From an uncultured Clostridia bacterium (GTDB lineage: Bacteria; Bacillota; Clostridia; UBA1381), in the NCBI GenBank assembly GCA_934444735.1, contig CAKSDE010000008.1, forward strand, positions 1-64,000: DNA of 64,000 bases, written 5' to 3'. Each line of letters opens with the position of its first letter. Position 1 is the stretch's first letter. Below are positions 6,938 through 15,614 of this stretch, one piece after another. The notes beneath the pieces were generated by a model, which had not been told where the DNA came from, did not search any database, and worked only from the letters and a program-made list of their open reading frames with translations. Made by a program: the position numbers and the translations under genes.

Positions 6938-9232
6938 ATGAAACAAATGACAGGACTGGATTTTAAAATCAAGGAAATGGCAGGCCGTATCAGAGAGCTT
7001 CGCGAAATAGAGAACTTCACTCCCGAAGATATGGCAAAAAGCACAGGCATATCGGTAGAGGAATACAAAAAATGCGAAGATGGCAAAAGCGATCTGAACT
7101 TTGCATTTATATATCGCTGCGCACTTGCTTTAAATGTAAACGTAACTGATATTATTGAGGGGTACAGCCCAAAGCTGAAATCTTATATTCTTACACGCTC
7201 AGGTGCGGGGCAGCAGATAGCGCAGGCTCACGGAATGACATATTATAATTTGGCATATGCATTTAAAAACCGTGTTGCTGAGCCGTTATATGTAAGAAGT
7301 GTATATGACGAAGATGCACAGCACAAGGATATAGAGCTTACCACTCACGCCGGTCAGGAGTGTGACGTTGTAATCGAGGGACACTTAATGGTTCAGGTGG
7401 GCGAACACCGCGAAGTATTGGGTCCCGGCGACAGCATCTACTATAACAGTGACACACCGCACGGAATGATAGCGGTAGACGGGCAGGACTGCACATTTTA
7501 CGCATTCGTATTAAAGAGCAGCGGCGAAAATATCCCCGATATGAGCCTGGACGAGATTATACCCGAAATATCGTCGGCTAAGATGCACAAGGACAATAAA
7601 GAGAGAATATACCAAAAATTTATAGATGTTGAGGAAAATGAAAACGGAACACCGACATCAATCAAATTTAAAAATACCGAGCATTTCAACTTTGCATTTG
7701 ACTTGGTTGACGCGCTTGCGGAGCGTGAGCCGGATAAGCTGGCGATGCTCCATATTGCACAGGACAAGACAGAGCGCAGATTTACGTTTAAGGACATGAA
7801 GAAGGCGTCTGCACAATGTGCGAACTATTTCAGAAGCTTGGGAATAAAAAAAGGCGACAGAGTAATGCTCGTATTAAAGCGTCATTATCAATTCTGGTTT
7901 GCGATGCTCGGATTAAATAAAATCGGTGCAATTGCAATCCCTGCAACAAACCAATTGCAGGAGCATGATTTTGAATATCGCTTTAAAGCGGCGGGTGTAC
8001 GTGCGATTATCTGTACCGGCGACGGAGATACGGTGCATCAGGTAGATATTGCGGCAAAGGATTATCCCGAATTAAAGCATAAGATTGTGGTCGGAGCTGC
8101 ACATGACGGCTGGCGTGACTTTGATGAAGAATATAAGCGCTACAGTACGCATTATTTGCGTGAGGACGATGCACCGGGCGGAGATGACCTGATGCTTATG
8201 TTCTTCACATCGGGAACATCGGGTTATCCGAAGATTGCGGCGCATAACTATAAATATGCGCTCGGACATTTCCACACGGCAAAGTATTGGCACAATGTTG
8301 ATCCGGACGGGCTTCACTTTACCATATCCGACACCGGCTGGGCGAAAGCGATGTGGGGCAAACTCTATGGGCAATGGCTTTGCGAGGCGGCAACCTTTGT
8401 TTATGACTTCGACCGCTTTGATGCGGCGGATATTCTGCCTATGTTTGCAAAATATCATATAACTACATTCTGCGCGCCGCCTACAATGCTCAGAATGATG
8501 ATTAAGCAGGATATTTCAAAGTACGATTTTTCGTCGGTTGAGCATATGACGACGGCAGGCGAGGCGCTGAACCCCGAAGTATACCGTCAGTTCGAGAAAG
8601 CAACGGGATTGCAGATATTAGAGGGATTCGGTCAGTCGGAAAGCACAATGATTATAGGAAATCTTGTAGGCGCACCGCATAAGATCGGCTCAATGGGCAA
8701 GCCTGCTCCGATATATGACGTTGATCTTTTGGATTCGGACGGAAATTCCGTAAAAACGAGTGAAAACGGCGAGATTGTTATAAAAGTAAAAGACGGTGCA
8801 CCGTGCGGACTCTTTACCGGTTATTACGGAGATCCCGAGAAAACGGCAGAGGTATGGCATGACGGATATTATCACACAGGCGATGTCGCATGGCGTGATG
8901 AGGACGGTTTCTATTGGTATGTCGGACGTGTTGACGATGTTATCAAATCGTCGGGATACCGTATAGGGCCTTTTGAAATCGAGAGCGTTATAATGGAGCT
9001 GCCGTACGTTTTGGAATGTGGTGTATCGGCTGTTCCCGATGAGGTAAGAGGACAGATTGTCAAGGCAAGCATTGTTTTGGTTAACGGAACAGAGGGAACG
9101 GACGAGCTTAAAAAGGAAATACAAAACTATGTTAAGGAAAAGACCGCTCCGTATAAATATCCGAGAATAGTTGAATTTAAAGAAAGCCTGCCGAAAACGG
9201 TAAGCGGAAAAATTCAAAGAAACAAGCTTTAA
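6938..9232 (+). CDS. XRE-HTH / cupin / AMP-dependent acyl-CoA synthetase fusion
   Basis: A 764-residue three-part protein. Residues about 10-65 form an XRE-type helix-turn-helix. Residues about 125-190 form a cupin barrel (THAGQECDVVIEG, GPGDSIYYNSDTPHG). Residues about 240-764 form a complete ANL-superfamily acyl-CoA synthetase with TSGTSGYPK (ATP loop, about 426), GFGQSE, YHTGDVAWRDEDGFYWY, GRVDDVIKSSGYRIGP and the catalytic lysine K758 in SGKIQR. The synthetase part is most like medium- or short-chain ACSM-type enzymes and should activate a carboxylic acid to its CoA thioester at the cost of ATP. The T-box upstream means expression rises when a specific tRNA is uncharged. The HTH and cupin may sense a ligand and bind DNA, but that is inference. 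Confidence 0.9.
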   Translation: MKQMTGLDFKIKEMAGRIRELREIENFTPEDMAKSTGISVEEYKKCEDGKSDLNFAFIYRCALALNVNVTDIIEGYSPKLKSYILTRSGAGQQIAQAHGMTYYNLAYAFKNRVAEPLYVRSVYDEDAQHKDIELTTHAGQECDVVIEGHLMVQVGEHREVLGPGDSIYYNSDTPHGMIAVDGQDCTFYAFVLKSSGENIPDMSLDEIIPEISSAKMHKDNKERIYQKFIDVEENENGTPTSIKFKNTEHFNFAFDLVDALAEREPDKLAMLHIAQDKTERRFTFKDMKKASAQCANYFRSLGIKKGDRVMLVLKRHYQFWFAMLGLNKIGAIAIPATNQLQEHDFEYRFKAAGVRAIICTGDGDTVHQVDIAAKDYPELKHKIVVGAAHDGWRDFDEEYKRYSTHYLREDDAPGGDDLMLMFFTSGTSGYPKIAAHNYKYALGHFHTAKYWHNVDPDGLHFTISDTGWAKAMWGKLYGQWLCEAATFVYDFDRFDAADILPMFAKYHITTFCAPPTMLRMMIKQDISKYDFSSVEHMTTAGEALNPEVYRQFEKATGLQILEGFGQSESTMIIGNLVGAPHKIGSMGKPAPIYDVDLLDSDGNSVKTSENGEIVIKVKDGAPCGLFTGYYGDPEKTAEVWHDGYYHTGDVAWRDEDGFYWYVGRVDDVIKSSGYRIGPFEIESVIMELPYVLECGVSAVPDEVRGQIVKASIVLVNGTEGTDELKKEIQNYVKEKTAPYKYPRIVEFKESLPKTVSGKIQRNKL

Positions 9233-9240
9233 TATAGCAA

Positions 9241-9283
9241 GAATAAGTAAAAAGTCCCCCAAAAGGGGACTTTTTACTTATTC
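9241..9283. terminator. Bidirectional terminator between convergent genes
   Basis: A perfect 19-bp inverted repeat (9241-9259 and 9265-9283) with a 5-nt loop has A/T flanks that give a T-run on both strands. It ends the synthetase gene and overlaps the stop codon of the SdpI-like gene. Confidence 0.88.
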
Positions 9284-9897
9284 TTATTTAGTTTTATAGC
9301 ATATAAGCTGTTTATAACTGCACACGGAATAATTAAAATCAATGCGGCAACAGACACATAAAAGGGAAGAAGAATGCTTATAAAAAACAGTATTCCGAGT
9401 CCCACCATTTCGTATCCCATTATCCGATTGAGCTTTCTTGCTTTATCACCGGCAAGCTTTTTAAATCCTGCTTTATTCACATATCCGACCTTTGGCAGAT
9501 AATTGCCGATTACTACAAAAGTAAAACCTATAATAAACATCGCAATGCGCCGTATATCGGTGCCGGAATCGAGAGTATAGCTGATTGTTGCCGTATATAT
9601 TATAAATGTAGTAATCGGGATAATCAGCTTGATTGCCGTCTCAAATTTTTTACTATCACCCTTTTTTGCGGCGTTTATATCGTTTAATACACAGCAGAAT
9701 ATCTGCAAAAGAAGCATAAGTACAGGGATAAGAAACAGCGCAATGTTTTTGGGCGCAAATCTGTCGGGTGTGTTGTTAATATTGAAATGTATTGCCATTT
9801 GTGCGGGCATTTTGTCATATACTGCGATACCCAAAAGGATCGGAGCAAGGCACAAAAGCCCGGTGATAATTAATATTTTCCATTTAATTTTTTTCAT
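9274..9897 (-). CDS. sdpI: SdpI-family membrane protein (DUF1648-type)
   Basis: A 207-residue integral membrane protein with about six hydrophobic segments. The N-terminal AVYDKMPAQMAIHFNINNTPDRF matches the DUF1648 signature. GNYLPKVGYVNKAG in the second half is the conserved SdpI motif. In Bacillus subtilis SdpI gives immunity to the SdpC cannibalism toxin and, when occupied, sequesters the repressor SdpR. Here the gene overlaps the ArsR-type repressor by 14 nt, the same pairing. No sdpC-like toxin gene lies nearby, so it may be an orphan immunity or envelope-stress module. Confidence 0.85.
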   Translation of the reverse strand: MKKIKWKILIITGLLCLAPILLGIAVYDKMPAQMAIHFNINNTPDRFAPKNIALFLIPVLMLLLQIFCCVLNDINAAKKGDSKKFETAIKLIIPITTFIIYTATISYTLDSGTDIRRIAMFIIGFTFVVIGNYLPKVGYVNKAGFKKLAGDKARKLNRIMGYEMVGLGILFFISILLPFYVSVAALILIIPCAVINSLYAIKLNKNK

Positions 9898-10162
9898 TGT
9901 TTTTACCTCCCAAACTGTAAATCCATGTTAATACGTCCTCAAAGACCGATGAATTTAACTCATAATAAATAAAGTTTTTTTGACGGTCCTCCGTTATCAA
10001 ATCCGCGGATTTGAGCTTTGATAAATGATATGATACGGTCGCACCGGTGAGATTAAATTTCTCTCCGATTTCGCCTGCCGACATTCTGCCGTTTTTTAGC
10101 ATCGCCAGAATATCGCGCCTGACAGGATCGGAAATTGCCTTTAGTGTTTCATTCATTCCCAT
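9884..10162 (-). CDS. sdpR: ArsR/SdpR-family autorepressor
   Basis: A 92-residue winged-helix DNA-binding protein of the ArsR family, SdpR type. Residues 5-20 (LKAISDPVRRDILAML) and the recognition helix region GEIGEKFNLTGATVSYHLSKL are characteristic, and no metal-binding cysteines are present. It overlaps the downstream sdpI-like gene by 14 nt and so is cotranscribed. The promoter in front of it is flanked on both sides by palindromes sharing ATTTAGA/TCTAAAT, which fits autorepression relieved when SdpI recruits the repressor to the membrane (known for B. subtilis, inferred here). Confidence 0.9.
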   Translation of the reverse strand: MGMNETLKAISDPVRRDILAMLKNGRMSAGEIGEKFNLTGATVSYHLSKLKSADLITEDRQKNFIYYELNSSVFEDVLTWIYSLGGKNNEKN

Positions 10163-10188
10163 TTTGTTTCATCACTTCCTTAAAAAGC

Positions 10189-10270
10189 TATTTAGAAAAT
10201 TTTCTAAATACATTATATCACCGATAAAATTAAATGTCAACAGCTATTTAGAAAAAAATCTAAATAGCTG
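10189..10270 (-). promoter_or_regulatory. sdpR promoter bracketed by two palindromic operators
   Basis: On the minus strand a perfect TTGACA (10235-10240) and TATAAT (10212-10217) have a 17-bp spacer. Directly downstream lies a perfect 22-bp palindrome (10189-10210). Directly upstream lies a 12-bp inverted repeat with a 6-nt spacer (10241-10252, 10259-10270). Both contain ATTTAGA...TCTAAAT. The promoter fits exactly between them, an arrangement suited to repressor bridging or RNA polymerase exclusion. Confidence 0.88.
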
Positions 10271-10307
10271 TTATAAAAAAACAGCACTTATAAAATAAGA
10301 ACCGCTT

Positions 10308-11174
10308 TTAGTAAAAGGATACTTTCTGATCAGCGCCGTTTTGAATAATATTTTTTTGATAATTTTGCGGTGATACACCGACAAATTTTTTGAATGTTCT
10401 TGAAAAATAATTACTGTCCTCAAATCCTACAAGAGATGCAATTTTTGCAACAGTATCGCAGTGACCTCGCGACAGAATTTGCTTGCTTCTTTGGATTCGT
10501 ATGTAGTTGCGGTACTCAACAGGGGTCATTCCCGTTGCGCGCTTAAAGCATTTTCTGAAATACGGCTCGGACAGACCGGAGTTTTTTGCAATAACTTCGA
10601 CAGCGTCATTTCGCAGACAGTTATCGCGGATATATTTTATCGCCTTATTTATTCCCGGCATTATATCCGCGGGACTTTCAATCGGAGAAAGCTGCATATT
10701 TATCATGGTAATGCAGTTTAGGAGCAATGCGGTAATTTGCGTCTGATTTTCGTTTGTATTCAGGTAGAAGTTCAGTGAATTGTAAAAGATGTTTTTCAGC
10801 TCGACCGCCGCATTATCAAAAAGAACGGTTGGCTCGGAAAAGAACTGCACAATTTCGCGAGATGCTATATCCGTCATGGTAAATTCCAGCCTGAGATATT
10901 CGTAATCATCGGTTTCGCTGTAGTCATCGATTATGTAATCGGGAGGTATATATGAAAGAGTTCCCGGGGTACAGACGATATTTAATCCTCTGTTATTTTT
11001 TATAAAAGCCTTACCTTTTAGAGTGTATATAAAATATGAACACATCTGCTCTTTGGTTATACAATATCTGTAATGGGAAATGTGTTCTATATCGGGAAAG
11101 CACAAGTGCATTGGTTTTATTTCCGAAAGAATATATTTATACGGTGTAAATTCGGACATTGATATTGTTTTCAT
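10308..11174 (-). CDS. AraC-family transcriptional regulator (first of locus A)
   Basis: A regulator of about 288 residues. The N-terminal half is a cupin-like ligand-binding domain. The C-terminal ~100 residues carry two helix-turn-helix motifs ending in a signature GFEDSNYFSRTFKKFVGVSPQ. I use ATG 11174, which has AGAGG 7 nt upstream; a TTG six codons earlier has no better site. Such regulators in Clostridia usually respond to sugars and activate carbohydrate loci. It reads away from the giant secreted proteins and is separated from the second AraC gene by its own promoter. Confidence 0.9.
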   Translation of the reverse strand: MKTISMSEFTPYKYILSEIKPMHLCFPDIEHISHYRYCITKEQMCSYFIYTLKGKAFIKNNRGLNIVCTPGTLSYIPPDYIIDDYSETDDYEYLRLEFTMTDIASREIVQFFSEPTVLFDNAAVELKNIFYNSLNFYLNTNENQTQITALLLNCITMINMQLSPIESPADIMPGINKAIKYIRDNCLRNDAVEVIAKNSGLSEPYFRKCFKRATGMTPVEYRNYIRIQRSKQILSRGHCDTVAKIASLVGFEDSNYFSRTFKKFVGVSPQNYQKNIIQNGADQKVSFY

Positions 11175-11310
11175 AAAAATACCTCTTTTCAAAAATAAAT
11201 TAGGCTCGAATAATGCTGAAAAATGCTTGTACGGGCATTGTCTTGTGTAGATATATTTGCTATAATCAAATCATAAAGCAGGGTATTCTTTATAAGCAAT
11301 GCATAATTAC

Positions 11311-11339
11311 ATTATAACTGAATTGTTTTAATTTGTCAA
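11311..11339 (-). promoter_or_regulatory. Promoter of the first AraC gene
   Basis: Perfect TTGACA (11334-11339) and TATAAT (11311-11316) on the minus strand with a 17-bp spacer. A small stem (AAATAAGC/GCTTATTT, 11359-11378) just upstream, overlapping the stop of the second AraC gene, may act as a weak terminator. Confidence 0.8.
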
Positions 11340-11372
11340 GAGATGAAAAATAAGCACAAAATAAGCTTTTGC

Positions 11373-12227
11373 TTATTTGTTTGTAAGATCGCGATACGTT
11401 GTTGGTGTATATGTGGTATACTTTTTAAAGACCTGCGAAAAATACTGCGAATTGGGATAGCCGACCATTGCGGAAATCTCGCTTATAGAGTAATCGGTGG
11501 TGGTTAAAAATGATTTTGCCTTTTCGATTTTGTAGGCAATGATATAGGTTTGCAGCGACTTTTCGAGAGACTTTTTGAAAAGCTTTGAAAGATAATCCGG
11601 CGAAAGGTGCAGCTTTTCGGCGATTGTTTCAACGGTGATATTTTCGTTATAGTGTTTATCTATATAGGCTATCGTTTCCAGAATGTACTTATTCTTATAT
11701 GACGGGTGCGCTATATTCGGTGCGAATACCGCATTCTTCTGAATGGTTTCGGGTTTATGATAGCTCATCACATTATATAAAAGCGCGGTAAGAACACAGT
11801 CGGTATTTCTCTCGGTGGAATCTTCGGAAACGACATCTTTTATAAGCTTTGCGATTGTAAGCGTGTTGGGGTGACGGAACCAGCTGTTTTCGATAGGCAG
11901 ATTAAAGCTTTTTAAAAATGATTTTGCCGAAAATCCGCCTATTCTGATTATGGAATATTCAAGCTTGTCACTTGAACGCTCAAGGCAAAAATGATCGGGA
12001 TACCCGGTGTGAATAAAACCGTCGCCGGGGGTGAGGATTTTTGTGTCGTTCCATTTGAGCTTGCCGGAGGATATGTAATGTATGCAGAATGTATCCTTAA
12101 AAGCGGCATGAGCCATTGCCTCGTCCGGCGAAAATACATGATACGCCGCCTCAAGTACATATAAATTCTTATTTTCGGGGTTCAGGTTGTAAAGGTTATC
12201 TATTTTATATTTACCCTCTCGTGCCAC
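11373..12227 (-). CDS. AraC-family transcriptional regulator (second of locus A)
   Basis: A 284-residue AraC/XylS regulator. The N-terminal cupin-like sensor spans about 1-170 (GKLKWNDTKILTPGDGFIHTG is a cupin strand pair). The C-terminal double HTH spans about 183-284, with VETIAEKLHLSPDYLSKLFKK and the signature YPNSQYFSQVFKKYTTYTPT. The start codon is GTG with AGGAGG upstream. It is divergent from the 992-aa secreted protein. The promoter of that gene has a good -10 but no recognisable -35, which fits activation by a regulator such as this one. Confidence 0.9.
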   Translation of the reverse strand: MAREGKYKIDNLYNLNPENKNLYVLEAAYHVFSPDEAMAHAAFKDTFCIHYISSGKLKWNDTKILTPGDGFIHTGYPDHFCLERSSDKLEYSIIRIGGFSAKSFLKSFNLPIENSWFRHPNTLTIAKLIKDVVSEDSTERNTDCVLTALLYNVMSYHKPETIQKNAVFAPNIAHPSYKNKYILETIAYIDKHYNENITVETIAEKLHLSPDYLSKLFKKSLEKSLQTYIIAYKIEKAKSFLTTTDYSISEISAMVGYPNSQYFSQVFKKYTTYTPTTYRDLTNK

Positions 12228-12389
12228 TTTAAAGACCTCCTAAATGAAAATATAATCAGGTACAATTACTTGTGAAAATATGTTTTTAATATACAACATT
12301 TTAAAAGAAAAATCAATATAAAAAATCAAATGTCGGATTTTTTAACATAACAGAACGGATTTCTTATAGAAAACTGTGCAACTTTTATG

Positions 12390-12395
12390 TATAAT
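12390..12395 (+). promoter_or_regulatory. Probable activator-dependent -10 box of locus A
   Basis: A TATAAT lies 82 bp before the 992-aa gene with no acceptable -35 at 16-18 bp. This is typical of AraC-activated promoters. The rest of the intergenic region 12228-12477 is AT-rich with no other structure I can support. Confidence 0.45.
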
Positions 12396-12477
12396 TTAAT
12401 TATAAGCAAATCAGGTTGTATGTTTTTCTGAGAAATTATGTTAAATTTATAAGATTATACGGAAAGGACAGAAAAAA

Positions 12478-15456
12478 ATGAAAAGTTTTGAAAAGACCAT
12501 CTCGGCAATAACCGCTTTTACGATACTTTCATCAACATGGATATCGGTAAGCGCGGCGGAAATTACGAAGGACGATATTATGATCCCGATCAATATGTCA
12601 CTTATGTATAATATGGGAAATATTTACACAAGCATAAAAACAGAGCTGGGAAGTGCGGGATATGCCGGAGCGTTTTATTATGATGATTTTATCAGCTCCG
12701 AAAAGCATACATGGAAGAATGAATGGACCGACGGCATGACCGACAATGTTCTGGTACATGATGACGTTGAATTTAATATGAGGGTTATCGACCATAAAAA
12801 ATACAACAACCAGGCTCCTTGCGTTTTTTGGAACAACGGAAAGGACGTATATGAAAACGTGGAGATTGACGACGGTTTCTACAAATCAATCGAGCTTTTG
12901 GTAAACAGTGACAGACCTACTACAGTTGAAAAAAGAATCGGGGTTAAGCTTAATTACTCGGACGGCACAGAGCAGATTTACGAACACAAGCTGAATTATT
13001 TTGCAAACGGCGGAACGTCGGTGTTTGAGAGTACGGCAACGAGCAATACATGGAAAGAGGGCGAGGCGCTTACCTCGACCGGAAAGATTTCACATCTGAG
13101 TATCGATGTTGACGCTACAAAGGAGCTGGAAAGCTTTGACATTATAAATGATAAGTTCGATTTTCAGATGAACTCGGACGGTACATACAAAACTGATGAA
13201 AACGGCAAGGTGCTGACCTCCCAAGCATCAAGCACAAACCGCAGCAGACTTACTCACACCGCTGCAATCTATGCAATGACGCTTGTACAGAATGAGGAGC
13301 TTATAAACAAGGCAAAGGAAGAAAAGGCAAAAGCGCTTTTCAAAGAGATATACGATGCTATCGAGGCGTTAGGTGATATTGACGATCTGCATTATTCGCA
13401 AAAAGCCGATGTCGATAACATCACAAAGCTGATAAAAGAGGTTGAAACCCTCGGATTTACGGCAGACACTTCAACGGTTGAGAATTTCGATAAATATTTA
13501 AAGGCGCTCGATAAAATCGAAGAGGTAAAGGTGACAGAGGCGCAGGAGGGCATAAAAAATCTGATAGACGCTCTCGGCGACATCGGTTCACTGACACTTG
13601 ACGATGAGGGAAAGGTCGAAAATATTACAAAGGAAATTGAAAAGGCGAGAGCGGACGGCGTTGAGATAAGTGCCGATACAATAAGCAACTATGAAAATTA
13701 CACCGCGGCGCTAAAGAGAATAGACCAGCTTAAAATCGAAAAGAAATTGCAGGATATTTCGGATAAGATAACAGCTCTCGGCGATATTGATTCTCTGACT
13801 GCAGAGGACAGCGCAAAGCTCGACGAAATTCAAGCCATGATTGACGCTGCCACAGCAGAGGAAATTGAGGTTTCAAAAGATACCGTTCCAAACTACGACG
13901 ATTACAAAGCCGCGATAAATAAGATAAAATCGCTTACTCCGGTGGTTGTTCCGTTTGATATGTCCGAATACTTCAACTGCGGCGATATATATTCAAGCAC
14001 AATCGGATTTAACGGCTCGGCAGGATATGCGGGAAGCTTTTATTATCCGGCAGTGATTGAAAAGGAAGAATGGGAAAAAGAGTGGGGAGAAGGAGTTGTC
14101 GATAATTATATAAGCATTTTCGGAACGCGTTTCAAGATGAGAGTTCTTGACTGTGATACAAATAAAGGAGACTGCGTCTTTAAAAACACCCCGACAGAAA
14201 GCGTATATACAACAATCGATTTTGAGGACGGAAACTACGGTAAAATTTATATGCTCGAAAATTCGGACGTGCAGACAAACCCGGCATATAAAAAAATCGG
14301 TTTAAAAATAAACTACAGTGACGGTACGTTTGATCTGTATGATTTGTCAAATCCATTTTTCCCTAATATAGGCAGTAAAGACGGATTTTCGGCACCTACT
14401 TCGGGAAATCCGACAGCAAGCACAGGCGGAATATTTTACAGAGAAATCAAAACGGACATTACCAAAACTTTAACCGATATGCAGGTTTTGAATGAAAATT
14501 ACGATTTTGTTTTAAACGAGGACGGAAGCTTTAAATATGATTCGGACGGGGATCCGGCTGTTGTTGAATACGGTTCGAGCCGCTATAACAGACACCACTC
14601 CGCGACAATATATGCAATATCTTTGGAGATGCCGTATAACGATTATATGAGCAAGCTCACAAAGGAACTTAACGAATCCGAAGAATTGCTTTCAGAGAGA
14701 ATCGAGCTGCAAAACGGCAGAATTTCGGCAGTGACCGAGGGCGGAAGAAATCTTTACTATAAGATGCACGAATATTTCGACTTTATCGGCGATGCGGAAT
14801 ACGAGGCAGGATTTAAAAACTATAATCTGATAAAAGAGGCGATACCGTCACTTTCGGGCGGCAGCTTTACAGAATCGGATGATATTATATCTGCCGAGAT
14901 AAGCTTTGATAAAGATATGGGAGATTTGACCGGGAAGATTGCGGTAAAATGCGCAAACAGTGAGATAAAGGATTTCACTCTCACACAAAACGGCAGCAAA
15001 GCGGTAATAACTTTCCCGAACCAATTCAGCGCGGACAAATATAAGGTTGTTGTGAAAAAGGACGCATATTCCGATTACGGCGAAGATTTCGTTATCGGCA
15101 GCGACCAAAGCTACTCATTCAAAACAACCGACAGCATGAGCATTTCAAGCATACAGTTTACCGGAGATGACGGAAAAGAAATAGAAAAGCTCTCGGATTA
15201 TACCGGCGAAAAGATCAATCTGATGATGAAATTCTCAAATAACACGTCAAAAGATAAAAGCTATTTTATACTGATATGCACATATGACGAAAACGGAGTT
15301 TTGGTCGGCGCGGAGCGCGAGGTCGGAACTTTGCAGAAGGGCAGATCAAAAACAATCGATAAATCGATAGACAAGAACAACGCGGATAAGCTTAAAATTA
15401 TAATGCTTGATTCCGCAGGCACAATGAAAACCGTTTTGAATACGGTTGAAAAATGA
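12478..15456 (+). CDS. Secreted multimodular protein with two W-T-D-G-M modules
   Basis: A 992-residue exported protein. A signal peptide (about 1-27, ending VSAAE) precedes an unrecognised beta-rich module at about 34-272, three alpha-helical repeats of about 60-70 residues (about 285-486, each opening with a LGDIDSLT-like strand-turn), and a second copy of the module at about 487-718. These are followed by a hinge, an Ig-like region and a C-terminal ~95-aa beta domain (about 890-992). Conserved module features are Y-N-x-G-x-I-Y-T-S, G-Y-A-G-x-F-Y-Y, W-T-D-G-M-x-D-N (altered to W-G-E-G-V in copy 2), L-N-Y-S-D-G-T and A-A-I-Y-A-M-T-L. No catalytic domain is recognisable, so a carbohydrate-binding or scaffold role is an inference. 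The helical repeats are a common spacer in clostridial surface proteins. Confidence 0.8.
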   Translation: MKSFEKTISAITAFTILSSTWISVSAAEITKDDIMIPINMSLMYNMGNIYTSIKTELGSAGYAGAFYYDDFISSEKHTWKNEWTDGMTDNVLVHDDVEFNMRVIDHKKYNNQAPCVFWNNGKDVYENVEIDDGFYKSIELLVNSDRPTTVEKRIGVKLNYSDGTEQIYEHKLNYFANGGTSVFESTATSNTWKEGEALTSTGKISHLSIDVDATKELESFDIINDKFDFQMNSDGTYKTDENGKVLTSQASSTNRSRLTHTAAIYAMTLVQNEELINKAKEEKAKALFKEIYDAIEALGDIDDLHYSQKADVDNITKLIKEVETLGFTADTSTVENFDKYLKALDKIEEVKVTEAQEGIKNLIDALGDIGSLTLDDEGKVENITKEIEKARADGVEISADTISNYENYTAALKRIDQLKIEKKLQDISDKITALGDIDSLTAEDSAKLDEIQAMIDAATAEEIEVSKDTVPNYDDYKAAINKIKSLTPVVVPFDMSEYFNCGDIYSSTIGFNGSAGYAGSFYYPAVIEKEEWEKEWGEGVVDNYISIFGTRFKMRVLDCDTNKGDCVFKNTPTESVYTTIDFEDGNYGKIYMLENSDVQTNPAYKKIGLKINYSDGTFDLYDLSNPFFPNIGSKDGFSAPTSGNPTASTGGIFYREIKTDITKTLTDMQVLNENYDFVLNEDGSFKYDSDGDPAVVEYGSSRYNRHHSATIYAISLEMPYNDYMSKLTKELNESEELLSERIELQNGRISAVTEGGRNLYYKMHEYFDFIGDAEYEAGFKNYNLIKEAIPSLSGGSFTESDDIISAEISFDKDMGDLTGKIAVKCANSEIKDFTLTQNGSKAVITFPNQFSADKYKVVVKKDAYSDYGEDFVIGSDQSYSFKTTDSMSISSIQFTGDDGKEIEKLSDYTGEKINLMMKFSNNTSKDKSYFILICTYDENGVLVGAEREVGTLQKGRSKTIDKSIDKNNADKLKIIMLDSAGTMKTVLNTVEK

Positions 15457-15499
15457 TTTTTATCCACAAATGCAAAAATGCTTTGTGATAAAATAAAAA

Positions 15500-15540
15500 A
15501 AAGGGGTATACCCCTTTCATATACAATACAATTGTATATG
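15500..15540. repeat. Two adjacent palindromes between giant genes
   Basis: A perfect 18-bp palindrome (15500-15517, centred on GGGGTATACCCC) abuts an inverted repeat CATATACAAT-ACA-ATTGTATATG (15518-15540). Neither is followed by a clear T-run. They lie 20-60 bp upstream of a -35-like TTGACA, so they could be operators or the remains of a terminator. Confidence 0.6.
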
Positions 15541-15561
15541 AAAACTTACTTTAAGTGCGGT

Positions 15562-15592
15562 TTGACATTTAGAGTAGGACGAGAGATAAAAT
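15562..15592 (+). promoter_or_regulatory. Possible promoter of the 1500-aa gene
   Basis: A perfect TTGACA (15562-15567) is followed by GATAAA/TAAAAT at 15585-15592 with 17-19 bp spacing. The -10 is weak. Confidence 0.45.
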
Positions 15593-15614
15593 TAAAGAAA
15601 GGAATGGTAAAAAA

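Noticed and set aside
8690..9262. 190-codon open frame on the minus strand inside the acyl-CoA synthetase gene
   Set aside because: It lies wholly within strongly conserved synthetase motifs on the other strand, has no ribosome site, and its translation looks like antisense of coding sequence.
9274..10162. Complete Sdp cannibalism toxin system
   Set aside because: The SdpI-like and SdpR-like genes are present, but no sdpA, sdpB or sdpC-like genes lie near them.
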